64,000 nt of DNA, from the NCBI GenBank assembly GCA_016795465.1, contig JAEUHK010000101.1, positions 40,307-104,306 on the forward strand. The letters are read 5' to 3'. A program made the position numbers and the translations under genes. Below, in pieces: positions 8,355 to 17,085 of this stretch (positions are counted from its first letter, which is position 1; each line of letters starts with the position of its first letter). The notes below the pieces were generated by a model. The model searched no databases. It worked only from the letters and a program-made list of their open reading frames with translations, and was not told where the DNA came from. This DNA is from Verrucomicrobiaceae bacterium. GTDB lineage: Bacteria; Verrucomicrobiota; Verrucomicrobiia; Verrucomicrobiales; Verrucomicrobiaceae.

Positions 8355-9155
8355 TTATTCCTTGAGTTTGGCGTTGGCGATTTCGGCGGGATAGAGCGCT
8401 TTGAGAGCGGCGAGGGTTTTGTCCACGGTGTCGAGATGCAGATTGGCCTCGGCGGGTTTGCGGGCGGCGAAGGCTTCGCGCACGCCATGGAGCGCGGTTT
8501 TGAGGTCGGAGACGAGCTTGGTCACGTCGGCCTGCTTCGCGGCATCGGTTTTGGCAGTGAGGGCGGTGGCCAGCACGGGAAAGGCTTCCGTGACTTCATC
8601 AATGGCTTCGTAGGCTTTGTCGGTGGTGCCTTCGTGCAGCTCTTCGGTGTGCTGGTTGATCTCGGCCCACACACCGGCGAGGTCGGCGGGGACTTCGACG
8701 TTTTTGCCGCTCTTTTTGCTGCCGCAATCACAGTGCCACTCGGGTTCTTTGCACTCGCCACAGGCGATGGTGTTGAAGTGCAGGCGGAAGGGCACGGATT
8801 TGGCCGCGCCTGGCTCGCGTAGCTGCATGATGACGTAGTAGTCGGTGCCTTCGGGAGCGGTTTCGGTTATGAGGGTGTCACCCTTGGCCTCGACGCTGAG
8901 TTTTTTGGCGGCGCTGCGGTCGCCAGCGGTGACGGTGACTTTGCGCTCGCCGAGGGCGATGGGTTTGCGGTCTTTATCGAGAAAGGTGATCTCGAAGCGG
9001 CGGTCGGCGCTAACTTTGAGTTCCGCATTCGGCGTGGTGACGGAATCAATGGCGATGATGCGGCCTCCGTTGGGGCTGAAAATAAAACGCCCGTGGGCGT
9101 GAACGCTGCCGCAGAAGGCGAGCAGCATGGCGAGGTGCAGAAGTGTGGATTTCAT
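8355..9155 (-). CDS. Secreted Cys-cluster protein, long paralogue
   Basis: 266 residues with a signal peptide (MKSTLLHLAMLLAFCGSVHA). A beta-rich domain (about 20-125: GGRIIAIDSV, ADRRFEITFLD, ERKVTVTAGDRSA) is followed by a Cys cluster, CGECKEPEWHCDCG (near 128-141). The C-terminal half is helical with regularly spaced Ala and Lys (about 150-265). The N-terminal domain and Cys cluster match the downstream 158-residue protein in order and wording (GDRSA..KL, CxxC..CxC), so the two are paralogues. The CxxC/CxC arrangement suggests a periplasmic metal or copper-chaperone role for the neighbouring RND pump. Family not recognised. Confidence 0.6.
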   Translation of the reverse strand: MKSTLLHLAMLLAFCGSVHAHGRFIFSPNGGRIIAIDSVTTPNAELKVSADRRFEITFLDKDRKPIALGERKVTVTAGDRSAAKKLSVEAKGDTLITETAPEGTDYYVIMQLREPGAAKSVPFRLHFNTIACGECKEPEWHCDCGSKKSGKNVEVPADLAGVWAEINQHTEELHEGTTDKAYEAIDEVTEAFPVLATALTAKTDAAKQADVTKLVSDLKTALHGVREAFAARKPAEANLHLDTVDKTLAALKALYPAEIANAKLKE

Positions 9156-9218
9156 GGTGGTAAAGGAGTGAGTGGTCTCCGGCGCGAGCGCCGCGCCGGA
9201 GCATGGGCTGGTGGTGGG

Positions 9219-9695
9219 TTATTTCTTTTCTTCTTCGCCATGCGCACAGGTGCAGGCGTATTCCTTGTTCTTGCAGGTGGGGCATTGGGCGAGGTTCAGG
9301 TTGAACTTCTCGGTCACGGCTTTCTCACCGGCCTTGGCCTTGATCTGCACGACTGTGGGCAGATCATCGCCTTCGGGGATAACCTTGTCGGAGATGAGCT
9401 TGTCGCCGTCTTTGGTGAAGGCGAGCTTTGTGGGAGCGCTGCGATCACCAAGGATGACGGTGATGACTTGCTCACCTGGGGCGACGACTTTCATGTCGTC
9501 GTTGATGAAGCGGATTTCGACCTTCTTGTCTTTGTTCACGAAGAACTCGACGTGGGGTTCCACTTCGGTGATGAGCTTGCCACCGGTGGGGCCGGCTTTG
9601 GCGGCGTGTTCGTGGTCATGCTTGTCTTTGTCCGCAGCGGTGGCGGTGAAGGCGAGCGCGAGGGTGAGCAGGGTGCTGAGCAGTTTGGATTTCAT
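9219..9695 (-). CDS. Secreted Cys/His metal-binding protein, short paralogue
   Basis: 158 residues. The signal peptide ends FTATAA and is followed by a His-rich stretch (DKHDHEHAAKAG). A beta-rich domain carries HVEFFVNKDKKVEIRFIND and ILGDRSAPTKLAF, and the C-terminus has CPTCKNKEYACTCAHG. The same layout minus the helical tail occurs in the gene at 8355-9155. The gene follows the cusA-like gene by about 80 bp in the same direction. A periplasmic metal buffer or chaperone delivering to the RND complex is the simplest reading; unproven. Confidence 0.6.
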   Translation of the reverse strand: MKSKLLSTLLTLALAFTATAADKDKHDHEHAAKAGPTGGKLITEVEPHVEFFVNKDKKVEIRFINDDMKVVAPGEQVITVILGDRSAPTKLAFTKDGDKLISDKVIPEGDDLPTVVQIKAKAGEKAVTEKFNLNLAQCPTCKNKEYACTCAHGEEEKK

Positions 9696-9778
9696 GGGGT
9701 GCGGTTGTCTTTGGTTTGGTTTCGGTTCTGTTTTGCCTGGGTGCGACGGCGTGTATGCCGTCGAGACTTCGGAAAATT

Positions 9779-12700
9779 TTAATGGGAGGCGGGTGCGTCG
9801 AGTTCGATGGCCTTGGCGGCGGCTCGGCGTCCGATGAGCCAGAACATCGCGGGCGTGATCGCCATATCGAGGAAGGTGGAGGATATGAGGCCGCCGACGA
9901 TGACGACGGCCACGGGATGCAGGATTTCTTTCCCCGGCTGATCCGCCGCGAGCACGAGCGGGATCAAGCCGATGCCTGCGCTGAGGGCGGTCATCAAAAC
10001 GGGCACGAGCCTTTCAAGGGTGCCGCGTATGACCATTTTCTTCGTGAAGCCCTCGCCCTCATGCTGCATGAGGTGCAGGTAGTGGCTGATCATCATGATG
10101 CCATTGCGTGCGGCGACACCGCCGACGGCGATGAAACCGACCAGCGTGGCAATGCTGATGTTGTTCAGCTTAAAATAGGTGAAGGCTAGGCCGCCCATGA
10201 GCGCGAGCGGGATGTTCACGAGCACTTGCAACGCGAGCGAGGCACTGCGGAAGTAGCCGTAAAGCATGAGGAACACGGCGACGAAGACGATGGCCGAAAA
10301 CACGACGATGCGCTGCGTGGCCTCTTTTTGCGCCTGAAACTCGCCCTCGAAGGTGATGAAGTAGCCTTCGGGCAACGTGACTTTTTCCCTCACCTCGGAT
10401 TGCAGTCGCACGACGAGGTTCGAGACATCCCGCACCGTGGGCTTGATGCCGAGAGCGAAGCGGCGCTGGCTGTTTTCGCGGAAAATGACGTTCGGCCCCT
10501 TGGCCTCGCGCACATCGGCGACGAGTGACAAGGGGATGCGCTGAATGTGCTGCCCGTCGCCATCATCCATCATCTCCACGGGCAGTTCGGCGATTTTGTC
10601 GGGCGAGTCCCGCCACTCGATGGGCAGGCGCAGGACGAGATTCACGGCACGCTGGCCTTCACGCAGTTCGGCCAGCTCCTTGCCACCGATGAGCGCAGAG
10701 AGCTGCTCATTGAGTTTGCCAGGGGCGATGCCGTAGGCCTTGGCTCGATCACGATCTGCCTCGATGCGGAGCTGCGGGATGGAGGAGGTTTGATCGAGCT
10801 TGCAGTCCTCGAAGCCGGGAATGCTTTTGGCAACGGCCTGAATCTCGATGCCGATCTGCCGGAGTTTGTCGAGATCAGGGCCGAAGACCTTCACGGCCAC
10901 CGGCGCAGAAACACCGCTCATCATGTGGCCGATGCGATCCGCCAGCGGCCCGCCGACGACGGCGAAGACACCGGGCACGGTTTTGATCTTCTTGTTGATG
11001 TCATCGAGAATTTCTTTCCGGCTGCGGCCTTTGCTGCCGTGCTCGCCAGGAGCCTCGCGGAAGTCCACATCGAACTCGGCGGTGGAGACAGGCACCACAT
11101 GGTCGCCACGTTCCGCACGCCCAAGACGGCGGCCCACTTTGCGCACTTCGGGGATGGTGAGGATTTGCTGCTCAATCACGTCGGAGATTTTGTTCATCTC
11201 GTCCAGGGAAGTGCCCGGCGCGGTGGTGGCGGCGATGAGCGCGGTTTCCTCCTGGAACTTGGGCAGGAAATCCTTGTTCATCTTCGGATACAAGGAGAAG
11301 GCGGCGATGAGCATCACCACGGCGAGGGTGAGCACCATGAGCGGCTGATTGAGCGCAAACTTCAACAGCGTGTGCTCCAGCAGCCATTTCATGCTCCGCG
11401 TGATGAAGCCGTCCTTGTGCGCATGGCCTTCTTTCGGATTCAGCAGCATGGAGCACAGCACCGGGATGGCGGTGAGCGAGACGATGAACGATGCGATCAT
11501 GGAAATGATCGTGGCAATAGCGATGGGCGCGAAGAGCTTGCCCTCGACTCCCGTGAGGCCCAGCAGCGGCAGGAACACGAGAATGATGAGCACGGTGGCG
11601 TAAAGGATGGAGTTCCGCACTTCACCGGAAGCCTTGGCGATGACCTTCAATCGCGGATGTGGTGTCGCTAGCGCGGCATTCTCCCGCAAGCGGCGGAAGA
11701 CGTTCTCCACATCCACAATGGCATCATCGACGACCATGCCGATAGCGACGGCGAGGCCGCCGAGCGTCATGCTGTTCACGCTGACGCCGAACCATTTGAA
11801 AATGAGCAGCGTGATGCCGAAGGAGAGCGGCATCGCCATCAAGGTGATGAAGGTGGTGCGGAAGTTCAGCAGGAACAGAAACAGCACGATGGTCACCATC
11901 ACCGCACCATCGCGGATGGCCTCCGTTAGATTGCCGATGGCGTGATCAATAAAGTCTTTCTGCTGGAAGAGCAGCGTGGTTTCGACGCCTTTCGGGAAGG
12001 TGGGTTTCAATTCGTCGAGCGCCGCCTGGATTTGCTCGGTGAGCTTCCGGGTGTCAAAGCCGGGAGCCTTGGTGATGGACATGATGACGCCGTAGGTCGG
12101 TGATTTTTCCGGTGCTTGGCTCACGGTGGCATCGCCACGCATGGGTTCGATGCCCCATACCACATTCGCCACATCGCCGATGGAGATGGGCCGGTCGTTC
12201 ACCTTCTTGATGATGGTGCGGGCAATGTCGTTCAGCTCCACGGTCATCGCTAGATTGCGCACCATGATCTCGGTGGGGCCGGTGTTGAGAAAGCCTCCTG
12301 TGGTGGTGTTTGCGGCCTCGGTCGCGGCGGTTTCCAGCTCGGCATAGGTCACGTTGTTCGCCTGCATTTTGAAGGGATCTGGCTGAATCTCGATCTGCTT
12401 CACACCGCCGCCCATGTTGAGGATTTCAGCAATGCCGGAGACGCTTTGCAGCCGCCGTTTGATCGTCCAGTCTGCCAACGAGCGAACATCTCGTGGTGGC
12501 AGGTAGCCTTCCTCGCCCTCCTTGATGGTGGAGCGCACACCAACGAGCAAAATCTCGCCCATGAGTGATGCCACGGGTGTCATGAAGGGCTGCACTCCAG
12601 GCGGCAACTGCTCACGCACGCCTTGCAGGCGCTCCTGCACGAGCATTCGCGCCTTGTAGATGTCCGTGTCCCAACCGAACTCGGCATAGACGAGTGAGAG

Positions 12701-12967
12701 TGACACGTCGGAGTTCGAGCGCAGCCGCGTGAGTCCAGCCACGCCCATGAGAGCGCTTTCCATCGGCTGAGTGATGCGCATCTCGACTTCTTCCGGCGCA
12801 AGGCCGGGAGATTCGGTCAAGATGATGACAGTGGGCTTGGTGAGGTCTGGCAGCACCTCCACCGGCAGCTCGGTGGCCGTCTTCATGCCCATCACCATGA
12901 GGATGAGAGCAAGGCCGATGATGACCGCTCGATTGGCGAGCGACCAGTGAATCATTTTGTTGAGCAT
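9779..12967 (-). CDS. cusA: Heavy-metal RND efflux pump, CusA/CzcA family
   Basis: 1062 residues, the usual size for the HME subfamily of RND pumps. It opens with the typical MLNKMIHWSLANRAVIIGL first helix and PVEVLPDLTKPTVIILTE porter start. TM4 contains GMVVDDAIVDVENVFRRL, the proton-relay Asp pair and Glu characteristic of heavy-metal RND proteins. The second half repeats the fold and ends with VGFIAVGGVAARNGIMMISHY. It is the inner-membrane proton/metal antiporter of a three-part pump with the two genes upstream; three bases separate it from the membrane-fusion gene. Metal (Cu/Ag versus Co/Zn/Cd) cannot be fixed by eye; the Met triad was not checked by alignment. Confidence 0.92.
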   Translation of the reverse strand: MLNKMIHWSLANRAVIIGLALILMVMGMKTATELPVEVLPDLTKPTVIILTESPGLAPEEVEMRITQPMESALMGVAGLTRLRSNSDVSLSLVYAEFGWDTDIYKARMLVQERLQGVREQLPPGVQPFMTPVASLMGEILLVGVRSTIKEGEEGYLPPRDVRSLADWTIKRRLQSVSGIAEILNMGGGVKQIEIQPDPFKMQANNVTYAELETAATEAANTTTGGFLNTGPTEIMVRNLAMTVELNDIARTIIKKVNDRPISIGDVANVVWGIEPMRGDATVSQAPEKSPTYGVIMSITKAPGFDTRKLTEQIQAALDELKPTFPKGVETTLLFQQKDFIDHAIGNLTEAIRDGAVMVTIVLFLFLLNFRTTFITLMAMPLSFGITLLIFKWFGVSVNSMTLGGLAVAIGMVVDDAIVDVENVFRRLRENAALATPHPRLKVIAKASGEVRNSILYATVLIILVFLPLLGLTGVEGKLFAPIAIATIISMIASFIVSLTAIPVLCSMLLNPKEGHAHKDGFITRSMKWLLEHTLLKFALNQPLMVLTLAVVMLIAAFSLYPKMNKDFLPKFQEETALIAATTAPGTSLDEMNKISDVIEQQILTIPEVRKVGRRLGRAERGDHVVPVSTAEFDVDFREAPGEHGSKGRSRKEILDDINKKIKTVPGVFAVVGGPLADRIGHMMSGVSAPVAVKVFGPDLDKLRQIGIEIQAVAKSIPGFEDCKLDQTSSIPQLRIEADRDRAKAYGIAPGKLNEQLSALIGGKELAELREGQRAVNLVLRLPIEWRDSPDKIAELPVEMMDDGDGQHIQRIPLSLVADVREAKGPNVIFRENSQRRFALGIKPTVRDVSNLVVRLQSEVREKVTLPEGYFITFEGEFQAQKEATQRIVVFSAIVFVAVFLMLYGYFRSASLALQVLVNIPLALMGGLAFTYFKLNNISIATLVGFIAVGGVAARNGIMMISHYLHLMQHEGEGFTKKMVIRGTLERLVPVLMTALSAGIGLIPLVLAADQPGKEILHPVAVVIVGGLISSTFLDMAITPAMFWLIGRRAAAKAIELDAPASH

Positions 12968-12970
12968 GAC

Positions 12971-14149
12971 TTACGCAGCCTCCTTCTTGATGGGTTTCAC
13001 CGGGACTTCATCCTCGTCCTTGGCACTGCGCTTTTTGCTGAACATGGAGATGAGCAGCAGCACGAACAAAACACCGCTGGCATACATCCAAAGCGGGTTG
13101 CCGGGGCTTTCCGCCTGCGGTGGCAGGCCGGAAGCGGCACGTTTCTTGGCTTCCATCTCCGCTTTTGCCTCTGGAGTCAGTTCTCCGCCATCGGCGGCGT
13201 GTTCATGACCATGCGCGGCATCCAGCGCCTCTTTGAGCGAGACACTGCTGGCTCCGGCGAAGGAGAGCGAATAGGCACCACGAGTCACCACCTCATCTGC
13301 CGGAAGCAGACCGCTGGTGATCTCGACAAAGCGGTCGTTCATCTCGCCGACCTGCACCTGGGTCTTCACAAAAGCGTTCGGCAGATCGAAGTCCTTCACA
13401 TAAACGAAGCGGTTCGATGACTCGCCCTGCAAAGCAGCACGCGGCACGCTGACCACATTGGCACGCTTGCTCATCACGATGGAAAACTCCGCTCGCATGT
13501 CCGCCCGCAGCAAGCCGCCGGGATTGGTGAGGCGGAAGATGGCGTCAATGGTGCCGCTCTCCTTGTCCGCGCTGGTGCCGAAACGCAGCAGCTCGCCATC
13601 AAACTTCTCTGTCGGCAGAGCGGCCACTTTGATGTGTGCGACGGTGCCAGGCTTCATGCGCCCGGCCTGATGCTCAGGCACTCGTGCCATGGCATAGACC
13701 TCGCTCAGGTCGGTGATTTCCAGCAGCGCGTTTTCTGGCTCCAAGGGATCGCCCAGACGTTTCTCGACACGCGTGATCAGGCCTCCGAGCGGAGCTTTGA
13801 GCGTGATGACAGGCGGCGGATCGCCGGGCTGGCGGCTCTCGATCTTCGCCACTTCGTCATCTTTTTTCACCATGTCGCCTGGAGCGACTTTCAGCTCCAC
13901 CACGCGGCCTGAAATGCGGCTGCTCACCGCCGCCACCTTGCCGGGAATGGATTCGATGCGTCCGAGCGAGAAGATGGTTTGCTCAAAGTCGGTTTCTTCG
14001 ACCTCGACGGTTTCGATGCGGAGGTTTTTCACTCCGGTGTCATCCAGCACGACGGTGTTGGAGGCGCGTTTGGTGTCTTCTGCGGCGTGGATGAAGCCGG
14101 AGTGGGTCAGGATCAGAAAGAGGGGGACAAGGGATCGTTTCATGTTCAA
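12971..14149 (-). CDS. cusB: RND membrane-fusion protein (CusB/CzcB family)
   Basis: 392 residues. A signal peptide (to about residue 22) is followed by a lipoyl/hairpin/barrel adaptor core: GRVVELKVAPGDMVKKDDEVAKIES and the mirror half KAPLGGLITRVEKRLGDPLEPEN, then beta-barrel strands to about 295. Odd feature: after the normal end of the fold come a His patch (DAAHGHEHAADGG), a charged helix and a clear membrane segment (about residues 353-372, WMYASGVLFVLLLISMF) with a basic cytoplasmic tail. Typical CusB/CzcB proteins lack a C-terminal anchor. It bridges the pump and the outer-membrane channel in the periplasm. Confidence 0.88.
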   Translation of the reverse strand: MNMKRSLVPLFLILTHSGFIHAAEDTKRASNTVVLDDTGVKNLRIETVEVEETDFEQTIFSLGRIESIPGKVAAVSSRISGRVVELKVAPGDMVKKDDEVAKIESRQPGDPPPVITLKAPLGGLITRVEKRLGDPLEPENALLEITDLSEVYAMARVPEHQAGRMKPGTVAHIKVAALPTEKFDGELLRFGTSADKESGTIDAIFRLTNPGGLLRADMRAEFSIVMSKRANVVSVPRAALQGESSNRFVYVKDFDLPNAFVKTQVQVGEMNDRFVEITSGLLPADEVVTRGAYSLSFAGASSVSLKEALDAAHGHEHAADGGELTPEAKAEMEAKKRAASGLPPQAESPGNPLWMYASGVLFVLLLISMFSKKRSAKDEDEVPVKPIKKEAA

Positions 14150-14161
14150 TCGGGGAATGAG

Positions 14162-15433
14162 TTAGCGGCGTGTTGAGGAAGGGTTGACGGGCTTTGATGC
14201 AGGCGTGGCAGCGGGCAAGGCGGGTGCGTGCTTGCCGGTGGCTGCCTCGTAACGAATGCGGGCGAGGTGGAAGTCGCGGAGGGCATCCAGTGAAGCGGCC
14301 TCAAGCTGGAGCCTTTGATCCCGTGCTCGCAGCACGGAGAGCAGGTCGGCCTGCCCCGACTCATACGCCTTTTGCATGGCGGTCATCTGCTCCACCGCCA
14401 GCGGTAGAAGCGTGTCGCGCGTCTCACGGACGATTGAGGCATTCGTTTCCATCTCGCGGCGTGCGGTGCCAGCCTCGCCATTGATTTGCACCGCGAGCGC
14501 TTCACTTTCTAAGCGTGCTCGTTCGGCTGCGGCTGCCTTTTCGGCAATCTCGCCCTGATTGCGATTCCAGAAGGGTAGAGGAATGGAAATGCGGAAGCCG
14601 ACAAAGCCGGTGCGCTCACGCTGCGTCGTCGTCACATCCTGCATTTCACGGGAAGCAAAGAACCCCGCCGTCACATCTGGCATACGTTTCGCTTTGGCGA
14701 GATCCTTGCCCGTCTGGGCAGCGGCGATCTTTGTCTGCGCGAGTTGGTAGTCGGGCCGCATCATCCACGAGGATTTCGCGGGCAATGACATGTCTGGCAG
14801 ATCACCTGAAATGTTCAACGTATCCTCCGAGCGCAGGCCGAGCATGGGCTTGAGCTGCCCGAGCAGGCTGACGCTCTGCGCCTCCAGCAAGCGTGACTCC
14901 ACACGCAGGCGTTGCGCGTCGAGCTGCACCTGTTTCGCATCCAAAGGCGACACCTCGCCCGCCTTGGCGCGTCCGCTGGCAAACTCCGAGAGCTTCTGAG
15001 CCAGCTCGGTCTGCTGCTGCCTCAAGGCACGCTGTTTCGATAGAGTGAGCAACTGCACCACCTGCTGCTGAGCATCAGAGATCAGCTTGCGCTCCACATC
15101 CCGAATCTCCAGCTCCGCTGAGGTGACGAGCTGAGAGGTGAGCTTTTTCTCCAGACTGAGCCTTCGCGTGATGGGGAAGGACTGGTCGATGGAAAAGACA
15201 CCGGTCTGCGGACTGACGTTGCTCTGGTTTTGGAAGTCGTAGCCAAACGTGGGATTCGACAGGCGACCGGAGCCGAGCTGCCGTCCACGGGCTTCCTCAA
15301 TGGCGAGACGGGCCGCCTTGAGAGCGGGATGATGAATCCGCACACGAGATGCGACCTCACCGAGGGATAACGAGAGCGCCGAGGCATGGCTGGCGCAGGT
15401 CAATACGAGCAAAAAAAATGGGAATGGTTTCAT
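14162..15433 (-). CDS. cusC: Outer-membrane efflux channel (CusC/CzcC, TolC family)
   Basis: 423 residues from the ATG at 15433, where a signal peptide (MKPFPFFLLVLTCASHASA) begins; the longer frame to 15499 adds an unlikely leader. Two OEP repeats can be seen, with the typical LSLGEVASRVRIHHPALKAARLAIEEARGR start and the second repeat around MMRPDYQLAQTKIAAAQTGKDLAKAKRMPDVTAGF. Long helical heptads lie between them. TolC-type trimer forming the outer-membrane exit duct for the CusA/CusB pair directly downstream. The C-terminal 20 residues are Ala/Pro-rich. Confidence 0.88.
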   Translation of the reverse strand: MKPFPFFLLVLTCASHASALSLSLGEVASRVRIHHPALKAARLAIEEARGRQLGSGRLSNPTFGYDFQNQSNVSPQTGVFSIDQSFPITRRLSLEKKLTSQLVTSAELEIRDVERKLISDAQQQVVQLLTLSKQRALRQQQTELAQKLSEFASGRAKAGEVSPLDAKQVQLDAQRLRVESRLLEAQSVSLLGQLKPMLGLRSEDTLNISGDLPDMSLPAKSSWMMRPDYQLAQTKIAAAQTGKDLAKAKRMPDVTAGFFASREMQDVTTTQRERTGFVGFRISIPLPFWNRNQGEIAEKAAAAERARLESEALAVQINGEAGTARREMETNASIVRETRDTLLPLAVEQMTAMQKAYESGQADLLSVLRARDQRLQLEAASLDALRDFHLARIRYEAATGKHAPALPAATPASKPVNPSSTRR

Positions 15434-15535
15434 GGAAAAAGAGTTTGGAGAATTCAGGCATGGAAATCCCATGCCGGAAGGGGGACACATCACAGCCACC
15501 TGCCATCAATCGTGGATGGCGGGCCGTGAAGGCTC

Positions 15536-15985
15536 TCAAACTCTCAAGACAATCGTGTGTGCGAGCACCTGGGGCCAAGTTCGACCTCGCTCGTGCTCCA
15601 ACCAAGGCGGAGCCTCGGCAACCATCGAAACCTGTGCTGGCAGCAGCACCGACAGAATCCATTCAGGGATCACTAGATCAACCAGCACTGGCGCAGGAGC
15701 CGCGACTTGAATCACCGACGCCTGGCTCGCCGTCAAGCTCTCGACGATGGCAGGGTGCTCATGCGTGTCCTCACTGTCCGGGTGATCGTCCGATGAATGA
15801 TGAGGCGCTGTCTGCTCCTCATCATGGCAGGCCGCCGAGTGAGGGCCGTGGCAGTGATCCGCCTGCGTCACTTCCTGCTCTCCGCCGCATTCACAAAGAT
15901 AACCCCGCTGCATCCCAAACACCTGCACACACGCGATGACCAGAACGGCCAGCGTGGGGAGAATGCGTTTGCGGAGGAAGGTCAT
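15536..15985 (-). CDS. Small exported His/Cys-rich protein at head of the pump operon
   Basis: 149 residues. An N-terminal hydrophobic segment (about 8-24) is followed by CECGGEQEVTQADHCHGPHSAACHDEEQ and a stretch with many His (HHSSDDHPDSEDTHEHP), then a second hydrophobic part near 95-118 (VLVDLVIPEWILSVLLP). This pattern of leader, His/Cys patch and later hydrophobic segment is common in unnamed proteins encoded just before CzcCBA-type pumps in diverse bacteria. Likely a periplasmic metal-binding or regulatory peptide cotranscribed with the pump; no family assigned. Confidence 0.55.
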   Translation of the reverse strand: MTFLRKRILPTLAVLVIACVQVFGMQRGYLCECGGEQEVTQADHCHGPHSAACHDEEQTAPHHSSDDHPDSEDTHEHPAIVESLTASQASVIQVAAPAPVLVDLVIPEWILSVLLPAQVSMVAEAPPWLEHERGRTWPQVLAHTIVLRV

Positions 15986-16184
15986 GGACGGGTCTAAGAT
16001 GATCCGACTGCCGATATATTCAATTTTTAATTTTCAAACCTGTGGGGGCAGGATCGCGCAAACACGCGGGATGGCAGCAGTTTCAGCAGCAGCCATGAGG
16101 CTGTGTTCAACTGCTTTCAGCCAAATTGCCATCACTCGGCTGCGGCAGGGCGGCGACGCTGTGGAGTAATAAACGTCGATAATG

Positions 16185-16190
16185 TATAAT
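16185..16190 (+). promoter_or_regulatory. Candidate -10 element for the DUF305 gene
   Basis: A perfect TATAAT lies 57 bp before the 16247 start in the 260-bp divergent gap between the pump operon and the DUF305 gene. The expected -35 window (around 16162-16168) holds only a weak TGGAGT. The left part of the gap (16015-16040) is AT-rich and probably holds the leftward pump promoter. No clear metal-regulator dyad was recognised in the gap. Confidence 0.45.
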
Positions 16191-16246
16191 CATGAAACTG
16201 AGGGTGATGACTGCCTTCGTGAATTTACAAATTAACAAATCAAATA

Positions 16247-16666
16247 ATGACAAACAACAGACTTGTCTGGGTCGCCATCCTGATTTCAGGAGTTTCATTT
16301 CTGGGTGGCTATTTATTCGCGGCAGGGGACATGAAACCGGTGATGCCAGAAAATAGGAATGGCGCAAGCATGAGCAATTCGCATGTCATGCCGGATGGTT
16401 CAATGATGGCAAACCCATCGGGAATGAACATGAACAGCATGATGGAGGGCATGATGCAAAACCTGCGAGGTAAGACCGGCGGTGATTTTGATAAAACATT
16501 CGTCAGCGAAATGATACTGCATCATCAGGGTGCGGTCAGCATGGCGGAGGCCGCTCTCAAAACCAGTAACCGGCCAGAGCTTCTTGAGATGGCGAAAGCC
16601 ATCATCAAGGCTCAGACTGAGGAGATTGCGATGATGCAAGACTGGCAAAAGACATGGGCTAGATGA
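16247..16666 (+). CDS. DUF305 protein (copper-linked periplasmic protein)
   Basis: 139 residues. An N-terminal anchor (VWVAILISGVSFLGGYLFAA) is followed by a Met-rich stretch (HVMPDGSMMANPSGMNMNSMMEGMMQNL) and a DUF305 core with FDKTFVSEMILHHQGAVSMAEAAL and a C-terminal EEIAMMQDWQ. DUF305 is a ferritin-like helical domain commonly found beside copper-resistance genes. The Met-rich segment supports binding of Cu(I) or Ag(I), which in turn hints that the neighbouring RND pump is of the Cus type. Transcribed away from the pump operon. No clear Shine-Dalgarno sequence before the ATG. Confidence 0.85.
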   Translation: MTNNRLVWVAILISGVSFLGGYLFAAGDMKPVMPENRNGASMSNSHVMPDGSMMANPSGMNMNSMMEGMMQNLRGKTGGDFDKTFVSEMILHHQGAVSMAEAALKTSNRPELLEMAKAIIKAQTEEIAMMQDWQKTWAR

Positions 16667-16697
16667 GCATGAGCCAACATCAAAAATATGAGAAAAG

Positions 16698-16724
16698 CCC
16701 CGCCCGGATAAACTCCGAGCGGGG
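16698..16724. terminator. Hairpin terminator between DUF305 and the mobile element
   Basis: CCCCGC (16698-16703) pairs with GCGGGG (16719-16724), with an inner CGGA/TCCG stem. On the minus strand it is followed by a T-rich stretch (CTTTTCTCATATTTTT), so it best ends the leftward 17061-16774 transcript, but it can also stop the rightward DUF305 transcript. It marks the boundary between the metal island and the plasmid-like region. Confidence 0.7.
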
Positions 16725-16773
16725 TTGATTCATCTTCACGATGAGTTGGCAGTTTGGCTGCCTTTGAGCGTGG

Positions 16774-17061
16774 TCAGTATTCCGAAGGGAGAAGCACTGT
16801 TGTCACAGAGCGATCCCATTCGGTGATGATCCAGAATTTCACTCGCTGTGATGAACGATAGCACGACAGAAGCCGTGCCCCCTCTTTGAGCGCACGGTTG
16901 TTCTCATCAATGTCCTCCTGGCAGAGATCGCCCCAGTCGCCTGTCGAATGACGGGCTAGAGCAGCGGAAATCTCAGTTTCGGTGACATCGACAAGAACAC
17001 CCGGCGTGGCGTAAAGCTGACCGAGAGGAAACAGGCCAGTCTGCGGGTAGAGAATGAACAT
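16774..17061 (-). CDS. Conserved plasmid-type hypothetical protein
   Basis: 95 residues. The pattern ATPGVLVDVTETEISAALARH, then TGDWGDLCQEDIDENNRALKEG, LLSCYRSS and KFWIITEWDRSVTTVLLPSEY matches a small conserved protein frequent on plasmids and integrative elements. That family is often carried in databases under the misleading name of a type I restriction subunit. Function unknown. It lies 24 bp downstream of the primase-like gene and is probably cotranscribed with it. It is the left-most gene of the plasmid-like block. Confidence 0.65.
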   Translation of the reverse strand: MFILYPQTGLFPLGQLYATPGVLVDVTETEISAALARHSTGDWGDLCQEDIDENNRALKEGARLLSCYRSSQRVKFWIITEWDRSVTTVLLPSEY

Positions 17062-17085
17062 GGTGAGTTGGGTCAGTCATGGTTC

